Assembly (NCBI RefSeq): GCF_003112435.1
Contig: NZ_BDOQ01000020.1
Coordinates: 1 to 42,478, forward strand
DNA: 42,478 nt
Reading direction: 5' to 3'
Source: Novimethylophilus kurashikiensis
GTDB lineage: Bacteria; Pseudomonadota; Gammaproteobacteria; Burkholderiales; Methylophilaceae
Part shown: positions 10,603-18,165 of the stretch, one piece after another
Numbering within the stretch: the first letter of the stretch is position 1
Layout of the letters: the number at the start of each line of letters is the position of its first letter
The notes under the pieces: generated by a model
Database searches by the model: none
Told to the model about the DNA's origin: nothing
Seen by the model: only the letters and a program-made list of their open reading frames with translations
Program-made: the position numbers and the translations under genes

Positions 10603-10959
10603 ATGATCAAGAACCTGCAACTCGGCGCATCCTTCTGCCTCATCGCGCTCATCGCGCTGTGCCTCGCCTGGGAAGGCTGGCTCGCGCCGCTCCGTCCTGG
10701 CGGCTCGCTGCTGATCCTCAAAGCCGTGCCATTGCTGCTGCCGCTCAAGGGCATCCTGCGCGGCAACCGCTATACCTATCAATGGGCGTGCATGTTCATC
10801 CTGCTGTATTTCACCGAAGGCGCGGTGCGGGCTTGGGCGGACGGCGGAGTGGCGGCTCGCCTGGCCGGCATCGAGGTTGTGCTGTCGATCGCCTTTTTCG
10901 CACTGACGGTCGCCTACGCACGGCAAACTGCGCCGAGTCGCCAAGGTACACCGCACTAG
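10603..10959 (+). CDS. DUF2069 inner-membrane protein
   Basis: A 118-residue integral membrane protein of the DUF2069 family, unknown function. Hydrophobic segments are visible at about residues 9-26, 35-49, 60-76 and 86-104, giving four likely membrane helices. The family block LKAVPLLLPLKGILRGNRYTYQWACM lies in the middle. The ATG at 10603 starts just after the family-2 repeat; the open frame extends further upstream through the repeat, but the domain begins here. Members of this family often sit near wrbA-like genes in betaproteobacteria, as here. Confidence 0.8.
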   Translation: MIKNLQLGASFCLIALIALCLAWEGWLAPLRPGGSLLILKAVPLLLPLKGILRGNRYTYQWACMFILLYFTEGAVRAWADGGVAARLAGIEVVLSIAFFALTVAYARQTAPSRQGTPH

Positions 10960-11004
10960 CGGAATTCCATCCAGCCCACTCCTGCGCTGGGGCTTGCCTG
11001 GGTT

Positions 11005-11010
11005 ATAATC
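11005..11010 (+). promoter_or_regulatory. Perfect TATAAT -10 ten bases before surE
   Basis: TATAAT at 11005-11010 ends only nine bases before the surE ATG (11020). Transcription would begin at or within a base or two of the start codon. No Shine-Dalgarno sequence and no strong -35 are present (CTGCGC-like at the right distance). Confidence 0.5.
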
Positions 11011-11019
11011 GGGCTCACT

Positions 11020-11760
11020 ATGCGCATATTGCTTTCCAACGACGACGGCTACTTCGCCCCCGGTTTGACTACTTTGGCAGAGGCCCTCGCTCCATTGGCC
11101 GAAATCACCGTCGTCGCACCAGAACGCAACCGCAGCGGCGCCAGCAACTCCCTGACGCTGGATCGCCCGCTGACCGTGCGGCAAGCGCACAACGGTTTCT
11201 ACTTTGTCAACGGCACGCCAACGGATTGCGTGCACCTCGCCGTGACCGGCCTCATCGATTTCATGCCGGACATGGTGATCTCCGGCATCAACGACGGCGC
11301 CAACATGGGCGATGACACCATTTACTCCGGTACAGTCGCGGCCGCCATGGAAGGTTTCCTGCTGGGCGTTCCCTCGATCGCCGTTTCCATGACGCAGCAC
11401 TCCGCCAAGTATTTCCAAACAGCTGCCCAAGTCATCGTGGACATGGTGAAGCACTATCAGCGCAAGCCTTTGCCGCAGCCTGTGCTGCTCAACGTGAACG
11501 TTCCCGATATTCCGCACGACCAGCTCAAGGGGGTGCACGTGACGCGCCTCGGCAAGCGCCATAAGGCAGAACCCGTCATCAAGGCCAACACCCCGCGGGG
11601 CGAAACAGTGTATTGGGTAGGTGCGGCCGGTGCAGCGCAAGACGACGGCGAAGGCACCGATTTCCATGCGGTGCGCCACGAGTTCGTCTCGGTCACGCCG
11701 TTGCAAATCGACCTGACCCGCTACCAGCAGCTCGACATGCTCAAGGGATGGCTGCCATGA
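11020..11760 (+). CDS. surE: 5'-nucleotidase SurE
   Basis: SurE hydrolyses nucleoside 5'- and 3'-monophosphates and short polyphosphate in stress and stationary phase. The 246-residue protein has the metal-binding [12 protein letters not shown] at residues 4-15, then [28 protein letters not shown], and [22 protein letters not shown], the full family signature. Its stop overlaps the pcm start (ATGA), and pcm overlaps nlpD, giving the conserved surE-pcm-nlpD order. A TATAAT box lies directly before the start codon, so the mRNA may be leaderless. It is cytoplasmic and Mg/Mn-dependent in the known family. Confidence 0.96.
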   Translation: MRILLSNDDGYFAPGLTTLAEALAPLAEITVVAPERNRSGASNSLTLDRPLTVRQAHNGFYFVNGTPTDCVHLAVTGLIDFMPDMVISGINDGANMGDDTIYSGTVAAAMEGFLLGVPSIAVSMTQHSAKYFQTAAQVIVDMVKHYQRKPLPQPVLLNVNVPDIPHDQLKGVHVTRLGKRHKAEPVIKANTPRGETVYWVGAAGAAQDDGEGTDFHAVRHEFVSVTPLQIDLTRYQQLDMLKGWLP

Positions 11761-12413
11761 GCGTACATGCAGGCATCGGCATGACTTCGCAACGCACGCG
11801 CGAACGCATGATCGGCCGCCTGCGTGAACAAGGCATCACGGACGAAGTCGTGCTCGCCGCCATGCTGGCCGTGCCGCGCCATATCTTCGTCGAAGAGGCG
11901 CTGGCCTCGCGCGCCTACGAAGACGTCTCGCTGCCAATCGGCCTCAACCAGACCATTTCGCAACCCTACATTGTGGCGCGTATGACCGAACTGCTGCGCG
12001 ACAACAAGCCGCTCGGCCGCGTGCTCGAGATCGGCACCGGGTGCGGCTACCAGACCAGCGTGCTGTCGCGCGTCGCTAACGAAGTGTTTTCCATCGAACG
12101 CATCGCTCCGCTGCTGACCAAGGCCAAGTCGCATTTTCGCGAATTGCGCCTGCGCAATGTCAAGGTGAAGCACGGCGACGGCCACCAAGGATTGCCCGAA
12201 GTCGCGCCCTTCGACGGCATCATCGTCACGGCGGGCGCGACGCACATCCCCGAAGAACTGCTGCGCCAATTGGCCGTAGGCGGACGCCTGGTGATCCCGG
12301 TCGGCTCCGGCGGCGCGCAAATGCTGACACTGGTCGAGCGCCTGCCCGAAAGTTATCGCAAGACTGAATTGGAAGCCGTGAAATTCGTCCCTCTATTAAG
12401 CGGAGCCGTATGA
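11757..12413 (+). CDS. pcm: Protein-L-isoaspartate O-methyltransferase
   Basis: Pcm repairs isoaspartyl residues in aged proteins using S-adenosylmethionine. The 218-residue protein shows the family block [22 protein letters not shown], the SAM-binding motif [19 protein letters not shown], and [22 protein letters not shown] start it at the ATG at 11757, which overlaps the surE stop; the frame is open further upstream inside surE, but the conserved N-terminus ([18 protein letters not shown]) follows this ATG. The stop overlaps the nlpD start by four bases, indicating coupling. Confidence 0.96.
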   Translation: MSVHAGIGMTSQRTRERMIGRLREQGITDEVVLAAMLAVPRHIFVEEALASRAYEDVSLPIGLNQTISQPYIVARMTELLRDNKPLGRVLEIGTGCGYQTSVLSRVANEVFSIERIAPLLTKAKSHFRELRLRNVKVKHGDGHQGLPEVAPFDGIIVTAGATHIPEELLRQLAVGGRLVIPVGSGGAQMLTLVERLPESYRKTELEAVKFVPLLSGAV

Positions 12414-13564
12414 GAATCGGTCTTTGGCTCATTGTTCTGCTGCTCGCAGCCTGTTCCGAAACCCCAACCCACAAAGCGCCCGTCATCGAGCGCTTGCCCC
12501 AAAGCACCAAAAAAACTGCGCCTGCGCCCGCAACCTCGGCAAAACCTGCCACGCCAGCCAAGGCCCCTGTCGCTGGCGAAAAAGATTGGCGGCCTGATAC
12601 TTATACGGTGAAGAAGGGCGATACGCTTTACAGCATCGGCCTGGAATTCGGCTATGACTACAAGGATCTGGCCCAGCTCAACCACATCGTTCCGCCGTAC
12701 AAGATTTATGTCGGCCAAACGCTGAAGATCAAGGGTAACGGAGCACCGGCACCCACCGCAGCAGCAGCCTCGCAAACCGATGCCGAAAGCGGTGCTGTCA
12801 TCACGCCGATGAAGAGCGACGATGCCGTAACGGCCAAGCCACTGGATCAATCCGCCACTACGTCGCCCGCTCCCATCAAAGGCAAAGCGCTCAACGAGCC
12901 CCCCCTGATGACCGAACCCAAGGCCATCAAGGAACCCTACTCATTGCAGGCGATGCAAGTGCCGCCGCCAAAGGCGGCGACAGAAGCAAAGACTGACGAT
13001 ACCGCCAAGGCAACAGCTACAGTTGCTCCAAAAGTGGATAGCGCTAAGAGCGACGCCGCCAAATCCAACAGCGCCAAGCCCAAGCAAGAGAGCGCAAAAA
13101 ACGAACCTGATAAGACTGAAACCGCCAAGACAGAATCCGGAAAGACCGAAACATCTTCCGAAAAACCCAGTCAAATGGCTGGGGATGACGACAGCGTGGA
13201 CTGGGCCTGGCCGGCGCAAGGCAAGGTACTGGGTGGATTCGGCGAAGCCGGCGGCACCAAGGGCATCGATATCGCAGGCACTTCAGGCCAACCGGTGTAT
13301 GCCGCGGCGGCGGGCAAGGTGGTCTATAGCGGCTCCGGTCTACGGGGTTACGGCAAGCTGGTCATCATCAAGCACAACAAGACTTATCTCTCGGCCTATG
13401 CCCACAACAACCAGATTTTGGTGAAGGAAGGCCAGGAAGTAACCAAGGGCCAGAAAATCGCGGAAATGGGCAATACCGACGCAGACCAGGTGAAACTGCA
13501 TTTTGAAATACGCAAACTAGGAAAACCGGTAGACCCGACCAAGTACCTGTCTGAAAAACCATAG
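12410..13564 (+). CDS. nlpD: Lipoprotein NlpD: LysM plus degenerate M23 (LytM) domain
   Basis: NlpD activates the cell-division amidase AmiC to split septal peptidoglycan. The 384-residue protein has a lipobox LLAAC with Cys15, a LysM domain at about 64-108 ([24 protein letters not shown]), a long low-complexity Ala/Lys/Thr/Glu linker (about 110-260), and a C-terminal M23 domain ([57 protein letters not shown]). The first zinc histidine of active M23 enzymes is replaced (GTKGIDIAG), as in E. coli NlpD, so it should be a regulator rather than an enzyme. It is anchored in the outer membrane by inference. rpoS, which often follows nlpD, is not next. Confidence 0.94.
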   Translation: MRIGLWLIVLLLAACSETPTHKAPVIERLPQSTKKTAPAPATSAKPATPAKAPVAGEKDWRPDTYTVKKGDTLYSIGLEFGYDYKDLAQLNHIVPPYKIYVGQTLKIKGNGAPAPTAAAASQTDAESGAVITPMKSDDAVTAKPLDQSATTSPAPIKGKALNEPPLMTEPKAIKEPYSLQAMQVPPPKAATEAKTDDTAKATATVAPKVDSAKSDAAKSNSAKPKQESAKNEPDKTETAKTESGKTETSSEKPSQMAGDDDSVDWAWPAQGKVLGGFGEAGGTKGIDIAGTSGQPVYAAAAGKVVYSGSGLRGYGKLVIIKHNKTYLSAYAHNNQILVKEGQEVTKGQKIAEMGNTDADQVKLHFEIRKLGKPVDPTKYLSEKP

Positions 13565-13589
13565 GCCAATCCGATCGCGAGGTTGAACC

Positions 13590-13928
13590 ATGTTCAAATA
13601 CCAAAACCAAAAAACCAAGAAACCTGATTCAATCGTCACTACGCTGCTGGCAGTGCTGCAAGCCGCGCTGGTACTCATCGGCATCATCGGCATATCGGTC
13701 AAGTTTTTCGACGAACAAAACGGCCTGCTCAGGCAGTGGTTCGACTACGCCATCAGCGCCAAACTTTCCAACCTCGTCGTAATCGGTATCCTGATCGTGG
13801 CCGGGGTCTATCTCTTCAATTGGTGGGTCAAGGGGAGCGACCAGAAGCACAGCGCCGTCGGCAATATCTTGATGTACGGCATGATGGCGGTCGGAGCCTA
13901 CGTCCTGTTCAATTTTCTATCGAACTAG
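13590..13928 (+). CDS. Small integral membrane protein of unknown function
   Basis: A 112-residue protein with three hydrophobic stretches: about 16-40 (VTTLLAVLQAALVLIGIIGISV), 58-78 (NLVVIGILIVAGVYLFNWWV) and 90-110 (NILMYGMMAVGAYVLFNF). The N-terminal dozen residues are polar and Lys/Gln-rich. A good ribosome site (GCGAGG, seven bases before the ATG) supports translation. It begins 25 bases after nlpD in the position where rpoS commonly lies. The segment layout faintly recalls small pilin-like or TrbC-like membrane proteins, but I do not recognise a family. Confidence 0.7.
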   Translation: MFKYQNQKTKKPDSIVTTLLAVLQAALVLIGIIGISVKFFDEQNGLLRQWFDYAISAKLSNLVVIGILIVAGVYLFNWWVKGSDQKHSAVGNILMYGMMAVGAYVLFNFLSN

Positions 13929-14002
13929 TCGCCCTGCATCCTGAACCAGACCTGGTCTGACCGGGGCCCAGCGCAAGGCCAGGCCCGGCAAAAGGAAGGG
14001 AT

Positions 14003-14383
14003 TTACTTCTTGGCTGCGGCCAGCTTTTCCTGGTCGGCATAGTACTGGCGAACGGTGCTCATGTCGTAATCGCGGGCCCACTGGATCAGGGCATCCAGCG
14101 CTGGTGCACCGAGTTCGCCGACTTGAGCGTGAATACCGGCCTGCTCGCGGATCACCAGGATGCCCGGAATCTGTTCCACGTTGAAGTATTCGCCGATTTC
14201 GTTATCGACTTCGGTATTGACCATGCCGAACACGATATCGGGATTGGCAGCGGCAGCAGCTTCAAAAATCGGCGTGAAGGAAACGCACGGCGTACACCAG
14301 GGAGCCCAGAAATCGACGATGACGAAATCGTTGTTTTCGATGGTTTCCTTGAAGTTGGCTTTGGTGAGTTCTACGACGGCCAT
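14003..14383 (-). CDS. Thioredoxin-like protein with WCTPC active site
   Basis: A 126-residue cytoplasmic thioredoxin-fold protein. The active site is WAPWCTPC with Cys30 and Cys33; the usual Gly of WCGPC is Thr, which should change its redox potential or partner choice. The cis-proline Pro73 is in VEQIPGILV. A C-terminal extension of about 20 residues (DMSTVRQYYADQEKLAAAKK) exceeds standard thioredoxin. A Shine-Dalgarno-like AAAGGATCG precedes the ATG. It converges with the membrane protein gene at 13590 and is read divergently from the gene at 14502. It may be a specialised thioredoxin of the TrxA/TlpA border; the partner is unknown. Confidence 0.88.
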   Translation of the reverse strand: MAVVELTKANFKETIENNDFVIVDFWAPWCTPCVSFTPIFEAAAAANPDIVFGMVNTEVDNEIGEYFNVEQIPGILVIREQAGIHAQVGELGAPALDALIQWARDYDMSTVRQYYADQEKLAAAKK

Positions 14384-14410
14384 GACGATCCTTTCAAAAA
14401 TGGAGCCAGC

Positions 14411-14419
14411 ATTCTATCA
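14411..14419 (-). promoter_or_regulatory. Extended -10 promoter candidate for the thioredoxin gene
   Basis: On the minus strand TGATAGAAT (extended TGn plus TAGAAT, five of six matches) lies about 28 bases before the thioredoxin ATG. No convincing -35 accompanies it. Confidence 0.4.
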
Positions 14420-14501
14420 GAACCTGTTGTCCCGGTCGGCAATGCGATATTTGGAATGGTACGCGCTAAAATAGCCCAATAAAATCAATCAAGAGGAAAT
14501 C

Positions 14502-14873
14502 ATGCTGCAAACGAAAAAATGGATGCTGGGCCTTGTTGCCGTCGCTACGGTGCTCGCTGCGCTGTTCGCGCTTTACACCTGGGCCATGCTGAGCTGGTCG
14601 TACTCATCGGGGGAACGTGCGGGTTATGTACAAAAGTTTTCGCACAAGGGCTGGGTGTGCAAGACCTGGGAGGGGGAACTGGCAATGGTCAACATGCCGG
14701 GCACACTAAGCGAGAAATTCTTCTTTACCGTACGCGACGAAGCCGTCGCCCAACGGATCAATCAATCGCTGGGCAAGCGGGTTTCGCTCACCTACGAACA
14801 GCATGTAGGCCTGCCTTCCACTTGTCTGGGAGATACCGAGTATTTCGTCACCGACATCCGGGTCGTCGAGTAA
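14502..14873 (+). CDS. Single-span membrane protein of unknown function
   Basis: A 123-residue protein with one N-terminal membrane segment (about residues 8-31, LGLVAVATVLAALFALYTWAM) and a presumably periplasmic domain. The block SYSSGERAGYVQKFSHKGWVCKTWEGELAM is distinctive and recurs, to my knowledge, in small conserved hypothetical proteins. A cysteine pair (in WVCKTWEG and PSTCLGD) could form a disulfide. An AGAGGAAATC ribosome site precedes the ATG, and TAAAAT upstream could be a -10. It is read divergently from the thioredoxin gene, which might fit a disulfide connection but does not prove it. Confidence 0.75.
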   Translation: MLQTKKWMLGLVAVATVLAALFALYTWAMLSWSYSSGERAGYVQKFSHKGWVCKTWEGELAMVNMPGTLSEKFFFTVRDEAVAQRINQSLGKRVSLTYEQHVGLPSTCLGDTEYFVTDIRVVE

Positions 14874-14889
14874 TGCCTCTAACGCCCTT

Positions 14890-14975
14890 CTGTAATGCAG
14901 GCGGCCTCGCCTGCATTACGAGCAATTCAATTAGTTTAGATACTTGAGTTGATGCAGGCGGGGCGCCTGCGCTAC
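14890..14975. repeat. REP/REPIN-like inverted pair, family 1, copy 3
   Basis: Left arm 14890-14918 (TGTAATGCAGGCGGCCTCGC and onward to TGCATTA) and right arm 14950-14975 (GATGCAGGCGGGGCGCCTGC and onward to GCTACA) are separated by 31 AT-rich bases. It fills the gap between two convergent genes (14502 plus, LysR minus), where it could serve as a bidirectional transcript end. Confidence 0.85.
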
Positions 14976-14980
14976 ATAAA

Positions 14981-15898
14981 TCACTTCGCCTCGACTGCCG
15001 GGCATTTACTCACAAAATTCTCTTCCAAGGCGTCCAGAAATGCCCGCGTACGCGCCGGCATCAGTCGCCTTCCCGGAAACACGGCCCACGCCGTCACGCT
15101 GGGTAGCGTCCAGTCTTCCATGATCTTCACCAATTCTCCGCGACGCACGTGCGATGCGGCAAAGTGATCGACCAACACAGTAATCCCCTGGCCGGCAACA
15201 GCCAGGTGCATCAACAATCCTGGTGCATTTGCGGTAGCACGCGCAGGCGGAGCGCCCTCCCACTGCATCTCGCCCTTGGTTAAGCGCCAGGGCCGCGGCT
15301 CGCCGAAACGGCTCATCAGATGTAAGGCATCGTGATCCATTAAAGCCTCAGGCTCAGTAGGCGTGCCGCGATGCTTGAGGTAATCCGGGGATGCATAGAG
15401 CCCCACGCTGAGCGTCGCGATACGGCGCGCTGCCAGCGATGCATCGTCCGGCAAATCGCCCATGCGAATCGCCAGGTCGAAATTCTCGCCGATCAGGTCC
15501 ACACGCCGCGGCGAGACATCGACATCAAGGGTAATCGCCGGATATCGAGCGACGAATGCTCCCAGCATATCGCCCAGCACTTCAGTCGCGAAATCCCCCG
15601 GCATCGAAATCCGCAAGCGACCGCTCGGCTCGGCCTGTCGATGCTGCATGAGCGCCTGGGCTGCTTCCACTTCGGTGGTCACTTGCTGCGCATGCGCCAG
15701 CAGCGCTTGGCCGAAGTCGGTCACGGTAAGTTTTCGGGTCGTGCGCAGTAGCAATCGTTCTCCCAGTTGGGCTTCCAGCATGGAAAGCCGTCGCGAAAGC
15801 GTCGATTTTGGAACATTCAGCCGCTCGGCAGCACGGGTAAAGCTGCCTTCCTCGACGACACGGGCAAATAACAGCAGATCGTTGGGGTCCAGGCTCAT
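14981..15898 (-). CDS. LysR-family transcriptional regulator
   Basis: A 305-residue LysR regulator, divergent from azoR-pirin-doxX. The winged-helix DNA-binding domain covers residues 1-62 (LDPNDLLLFARVVEEGSFTR, AAERLNVPKSTLSRRLSMLE, GERLLLRTTRKLTVT). The effector domain covers about 90-295. I chose the ATG at 15898 (MSLDPNDLL), which gives a normal LysR length; the frame can be extended to a TTG at 15922 that would run into the operator region and is less likely. It probably controls the divergent genes in response to an electrophile or quinone, as known for related LysR-azoR-pirin arrangements. That effector is inference. Confidence 0.92.
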   Translation of the reverse strand: MSLDPNDLLLFARVVEEGSFTRAAERLNVPKSTLSRRLSMLEAQLGERLLLRTTRKLTVTDFGQALLAHAQQVTTEVEAAQALMQHRQAEPSGRLRISMPGDFATEVLGDMLGAFVARYPAITLDVDVSPRRVDLIGENFDLAIRMGDLPDDASLAARRIATLSVGLYASPDYLKHRGTPTEPEALMDHDALHLMSRFGEPRPWRLTKGEMQWEGAPPARATANAPGLLMHLAVAGQGITVLVDHFAASHVRRGELVKIMEDWTLPSVTAWAVFPGRRLMPARTRAFLDALEENFVSKCPAVEAK

Positions 15899-15905
15899 CC
15901 TAATT

Positions 15906-15919
15906 TTCCAAAAATGGAA
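15906..15919. promoter_or_regulatory. Inverted repeat TTCCA-AAAA-TGGAA, likely LysR operator
   Basis: A perfect 5-base inverted repeat with a 4-base centre lies in the 107-base gap between the LysR gene and azoR, 8 bases above the LysR start. A half-site TTGGAATA recurs near 15953. The position fits an autoregulatory LysR-type site. Confidence 0.45.
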
Positions 15920-16005
15920 CAATGTTATCCATCATACCCACTCAATCTATTAATTTGGAATAGATAAAGTACACCCCATCGCAACCACTGATGAGGAGTG
16001 ACACC

Positions 16006-16608
16006 ATGAACATCCTGCAAATCAATTCCAGCGCACGCTCGCAAGGCTCTTATTCCACCCGTCTTGCAGGCGTTGTTGCAGAGCGCTTGGTAGACCAGCA
16101 TCCACAAGCCAAGATCACCTTGCGCGACCTCGGCCGCAACCCGCACCCCATGCTGGACGAGCAAACCCTGGGCGCCTTGTTTACTCCCGCCGAGCAGCGG
16201 ACGCCGGAACAAGCCGCACGCGTGGCGCTCGACGATGCGCTCATTAGCGAGGTGCAAGCAGCCGATGTGCTTGTGATCGGGGTGCCCATGTACAACTTCA
16301 GCATTCCTACGTTGCTCAAGAACTGGATAGACGCGATTGCTCGTGTGGGAGTGACCTTTCGTTACACGGAAAACGGCCCCGAAGGTTTGCTCAAGGGCAA
16401 GAAAGCGTATGTGGTTCAAGCCAGCGGCGGTGTCCATAGCCATACACCGACGGATACCATCACGCCTTATCTGAAAACCGTGCTGGCATTCCTGGGCATC
16501 GTCGATGTCGAATTCGTGTACGCTGAAGGCCTGTCGATGGGGCCGGATGCGGAACAGAACGGACTGGACGCAGCTTACCAACAGATAGAACAAGCGATTA
16601 GCGCTTGA
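16006..16608 (+). CDS. azoR: FMN-dependent NADH-azoreductase
   Basis: A 200-residue flavodoxin-fold enzyme reducing azo dyes and, more physiologically, quinones with NADH. The phosphate loop is [47 protein letters not shown] and VVQASGGVH are the AzoR blocks that bind FMN. The start is the ATG at 16006, preceded by GAGGAG at correct spacing; an in-frame start 15 bases upstream is less likely. It is the first gene of azoR-pirin-doxX, divergent from a LysR regulator. The normal length of E. coli AzoR is 201 residues. It acts in the cytoplasm. Confidence 0.93.
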   Translation: MNILQINSSARSQGSYSTRLAGVVAERLVDQHPQAKITLRDLGRNPHPMLDEQTLGALFTPAEQRTPEQAARVALDDALISEVQAADVLVIGVPMYNFSIPTLLKNWIDAIARVGVTFRYTENGPEGLLKGKKAYVVQASGGVHSHTPTDTITPYLKTVLAFLGIVDVEFVYAEGLSMGPDAEQNGLDAAYQQIEQAISA

Positions 16609-16619
16609 AGGAGGTCATC

Positions 16620-17501
16620 ATGACGACAACTATCACCCCGGAAATCGTTACCCGGCCTCGGGTCGTCGAACATGAAGTCATCGGCCAGGCCACTTCGGAC
16701 GGTGCCGGCGTCAAGCTGACGCGCGTACTGACCCAGCACCTGCAACGCCGTCTCGACCCGTTCCTCATGCTCGATGCATTCGGCACGGACAACCCGGACG
16801 ATTACATTGCCGGCTTTCCCGATCACCCTCATCGCGGTTTCGAAACCGTGACCTACATGATCGCCGGTAAGATGCGCCATCGCGACAGCGCCGGGCACGA
16901 AGGCTTGCTGGAAAACGGCGGCGTGCAATGGATGACCGCAGGCCGCGGAGTGATCCACTCCGAATTGCCGGAACAGGAAGAAGGCCGCATGGAAGGCTTC
17001 CAGCTCTGGCTCAACCTGGCTGCCAAGGACAAGATGAACCAGCCGTGGTACCGCGATTTTCAAAGTGCGGATATCCCGGAATTCGTAACGCCGGAAGGCG
17101 TAACGGTACGCGTCATCGCCGGTCGTAGCCATGGCGTCGCCGGTGCCGTGGAGCGCGCGGTGACCGAACCCGAGTATCTCGACCTGCATCTGCCGGCCGG
17201 GACAAGCTTTGGCCAAGCCTTGCCGCCGGAATTCAACGCCTTCGTCTACGTCTATCGCGGCGAGGTCGAGATCGGCGAGCGGACGATCCCGCAGCAGCGT
17301 ATGGCGATCCTGCGCAATGCGCCGGACAGCGACGGCGTAGCTCTATCTGCGACGTCGGCCCCAGCCAGGGCCTTGTTGATTGCAGGGCGTCCGCTGGACG
17401 AGCCGATCGCGCAGTACGGGCCGTTCGTGATGAATACCCAGGAGGAGATTTTCCAGACCTTGAACGATTTCCGCGAAGGGCGTTTTGCCTCAGCAGAATA
17501 A
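16620..17501 (+). CDS. Pirin family protein (long form)
   Basis: A 293-residue bicupin. The N-terminal cupin carries the metal ligands: HPHRG (two His) and, 45 residues later, VIHSE (His and Glu). Some bacterial pirins act as quercetin 2,3-dioxygenase; others have no known reaction, so the substrate cannot be named. The strong AAGGAGGTCATC site just before the ATG at 16620 fixes the start, 11 bases after azoR. It ends in the C-terminal pirin domain with MNTQEEIFQTLNDFREGRF. A second, shorter pirin occurs at 33138. Confidence 0.9.
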   Translation: MTTTITPEIVTRPRVVEHEVIGQATSDGAGVKLTRVLTQHLQRRLDPFLMLDAFGTDNPDDYIAGFPDHPHRGFETVTYMIAGKMRHRDSAGHEGLLENGGVQWMTAGRGVIHSELPEQEEGRMEGFQLWLNLAAKDKMNQPWYRDFQSADIPEFVTPEGVTVRVIAGRSHGVAGAVERAVTEPEYLDLHLPAGTSFGQALPPEFNAFVYVYRGEVEIGERTIPQQRMAILRNAPDSDGVALSATSAPARALLIAGRPLDEPIAQYGPFVMNTQEEIFQTLNDFREGRFASAE

Positions 17502-17539
17502 GCAGCACCTATAAAAGCAACACTTATAAGCAGCAATAA
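17500..17539 (+). repeat. 15-base tandem direct repeat between pirin and doxX
   Basis: Two adjacent 15-base units, AAGCAGCACCTATAA (17500-17514) and AAGCAACACTTATAA (17515-17529), differ at two positions. A partial third (GCAGCAATAA) follows. The first copy begins inside the pirin stop codon. Function unknown; it could bind a protein or simply be slippage. Confidence 0.6.
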
Positions 17540-17571
17540 ACGACTAACGACAACGTCAAAAGGAGCAAAAC

Positions 17572-17976
17572 ATGCAAACTATCGAACGCTACGGCCCGCT
17601 GGTCGGCCGCATCCTCATCGCCCTCATTTTCGTCTGGTCCGGCTTCGGCAAGATCGTCGGCTTCGAAGCCACGGTAGGCTATATCGCCAGCAAGGGTCTG
17701 CCACTGCCGCAATTGGGCACCATCGCGGCCATCCTGGTCGAACTGGGCGGCGGCCTCATGCTGATCTTCGGCTTCAAGGCGCGTTGTGCTGCAGCAGCGA
17801 TGTTCGTCTTCACCGCCATGGCCGCACTGATCTTCCACGACTTCTGGGCCGTACCGCCTGAGCAGGCGTTGAACCAGATGATCCACTTCATGAAGAACGT
17901 CTCCATGATGGGTGGATTGCTGTTCGTAGTGGTGTACGGTAGCGGACCGCTGAGCCTGGAAAACACGAAACGCTAG
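17572..17976 (+). CDS. DoxX family membrane protein
   Basis: A 134-residue four-helix membrane protein of the DoxX/DoxD superfamily. Segments lie at about 10-28 (VGRILIALIFVWSGFGKI), 48-66 (LGTIAAILVELGGGLMLIFG), 72-90 (CAAAMFVFTAMAALIFHDF) and 105-122. The FVWSGFGKIVGFEATVGYIASKG block is typical. Relatives are linked to quinone or thiol redox at the inner membrane. AAAGGAGCAAAAC precedes the ATG. It is the last gene of the azoR-pirin-doxX group and is followed by a clear hairpin. Its function in this group is probably tied to quinone or electrophile stress by association only. Confidence 0.9.
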   Translation: MQTIERYGPLVGRILIALIFVWSGFGKIVGFEATVGYIASKGLPLPQLGTIAAILVELGGGLMLIFGFKARCAAAAMFVFTAMAALIFHDFWAVPPEQALNQMIHFMKNVSMMGGLLFVVVYGSGPLSLENTKR

Positions 17977-17993
17977 TCCCCGATTCCACTCGC

Positions 17994-18016
17994 CGGGCGG
18001 CAAACTTTGCCGCCCG
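17994..18016 (+). terminator. Rho-independent terminator after doxX
   Basis: A perfect 11-base-pair stem, CGGGCGGCAAA / TTTGCCGCCCG, has a one-base written centre and is followed by CGCCTTTTA. It lies 17 bases after the doxX stop and ends the azoR group. The real loop would open several central pairs. Confidence 0.75.
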
Positions 18017-18165
18017 CGCCTTTTACCCGCCTCGCCAAGATCAATATCAACATTACAATTCAATAGGTTACAAACAAAACCACAGCCGGAACAGTATTTG
18101 CATAGGGTCATCTCCGACCACGACTTTAAAAGCTGCTCGATCAAGCAGCGTGAGGAGACAAACCC

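Noticed and set aside
10561-11706. A 381-codon minus-strand frame opposite the DUF2069 gene and surE
   Set aside because: It spans two real genes and a repeat, so it is a GC-driven artefact.
13929-14002. Terminator between the small membrane protein and the thioredoxin gene
   Set aside because: Several short GC-rich inverted pairs exist (CCGGGGCC with GGCCAGGCCCGG) but no stable single stem with a T-run, so it is not called.
15899-15922. TTG start for the LysR gene giving eight extra residues
   Set aside because: It would run into the likely operator, and the ATG at 15898 gives the usual LysR N-terminus.
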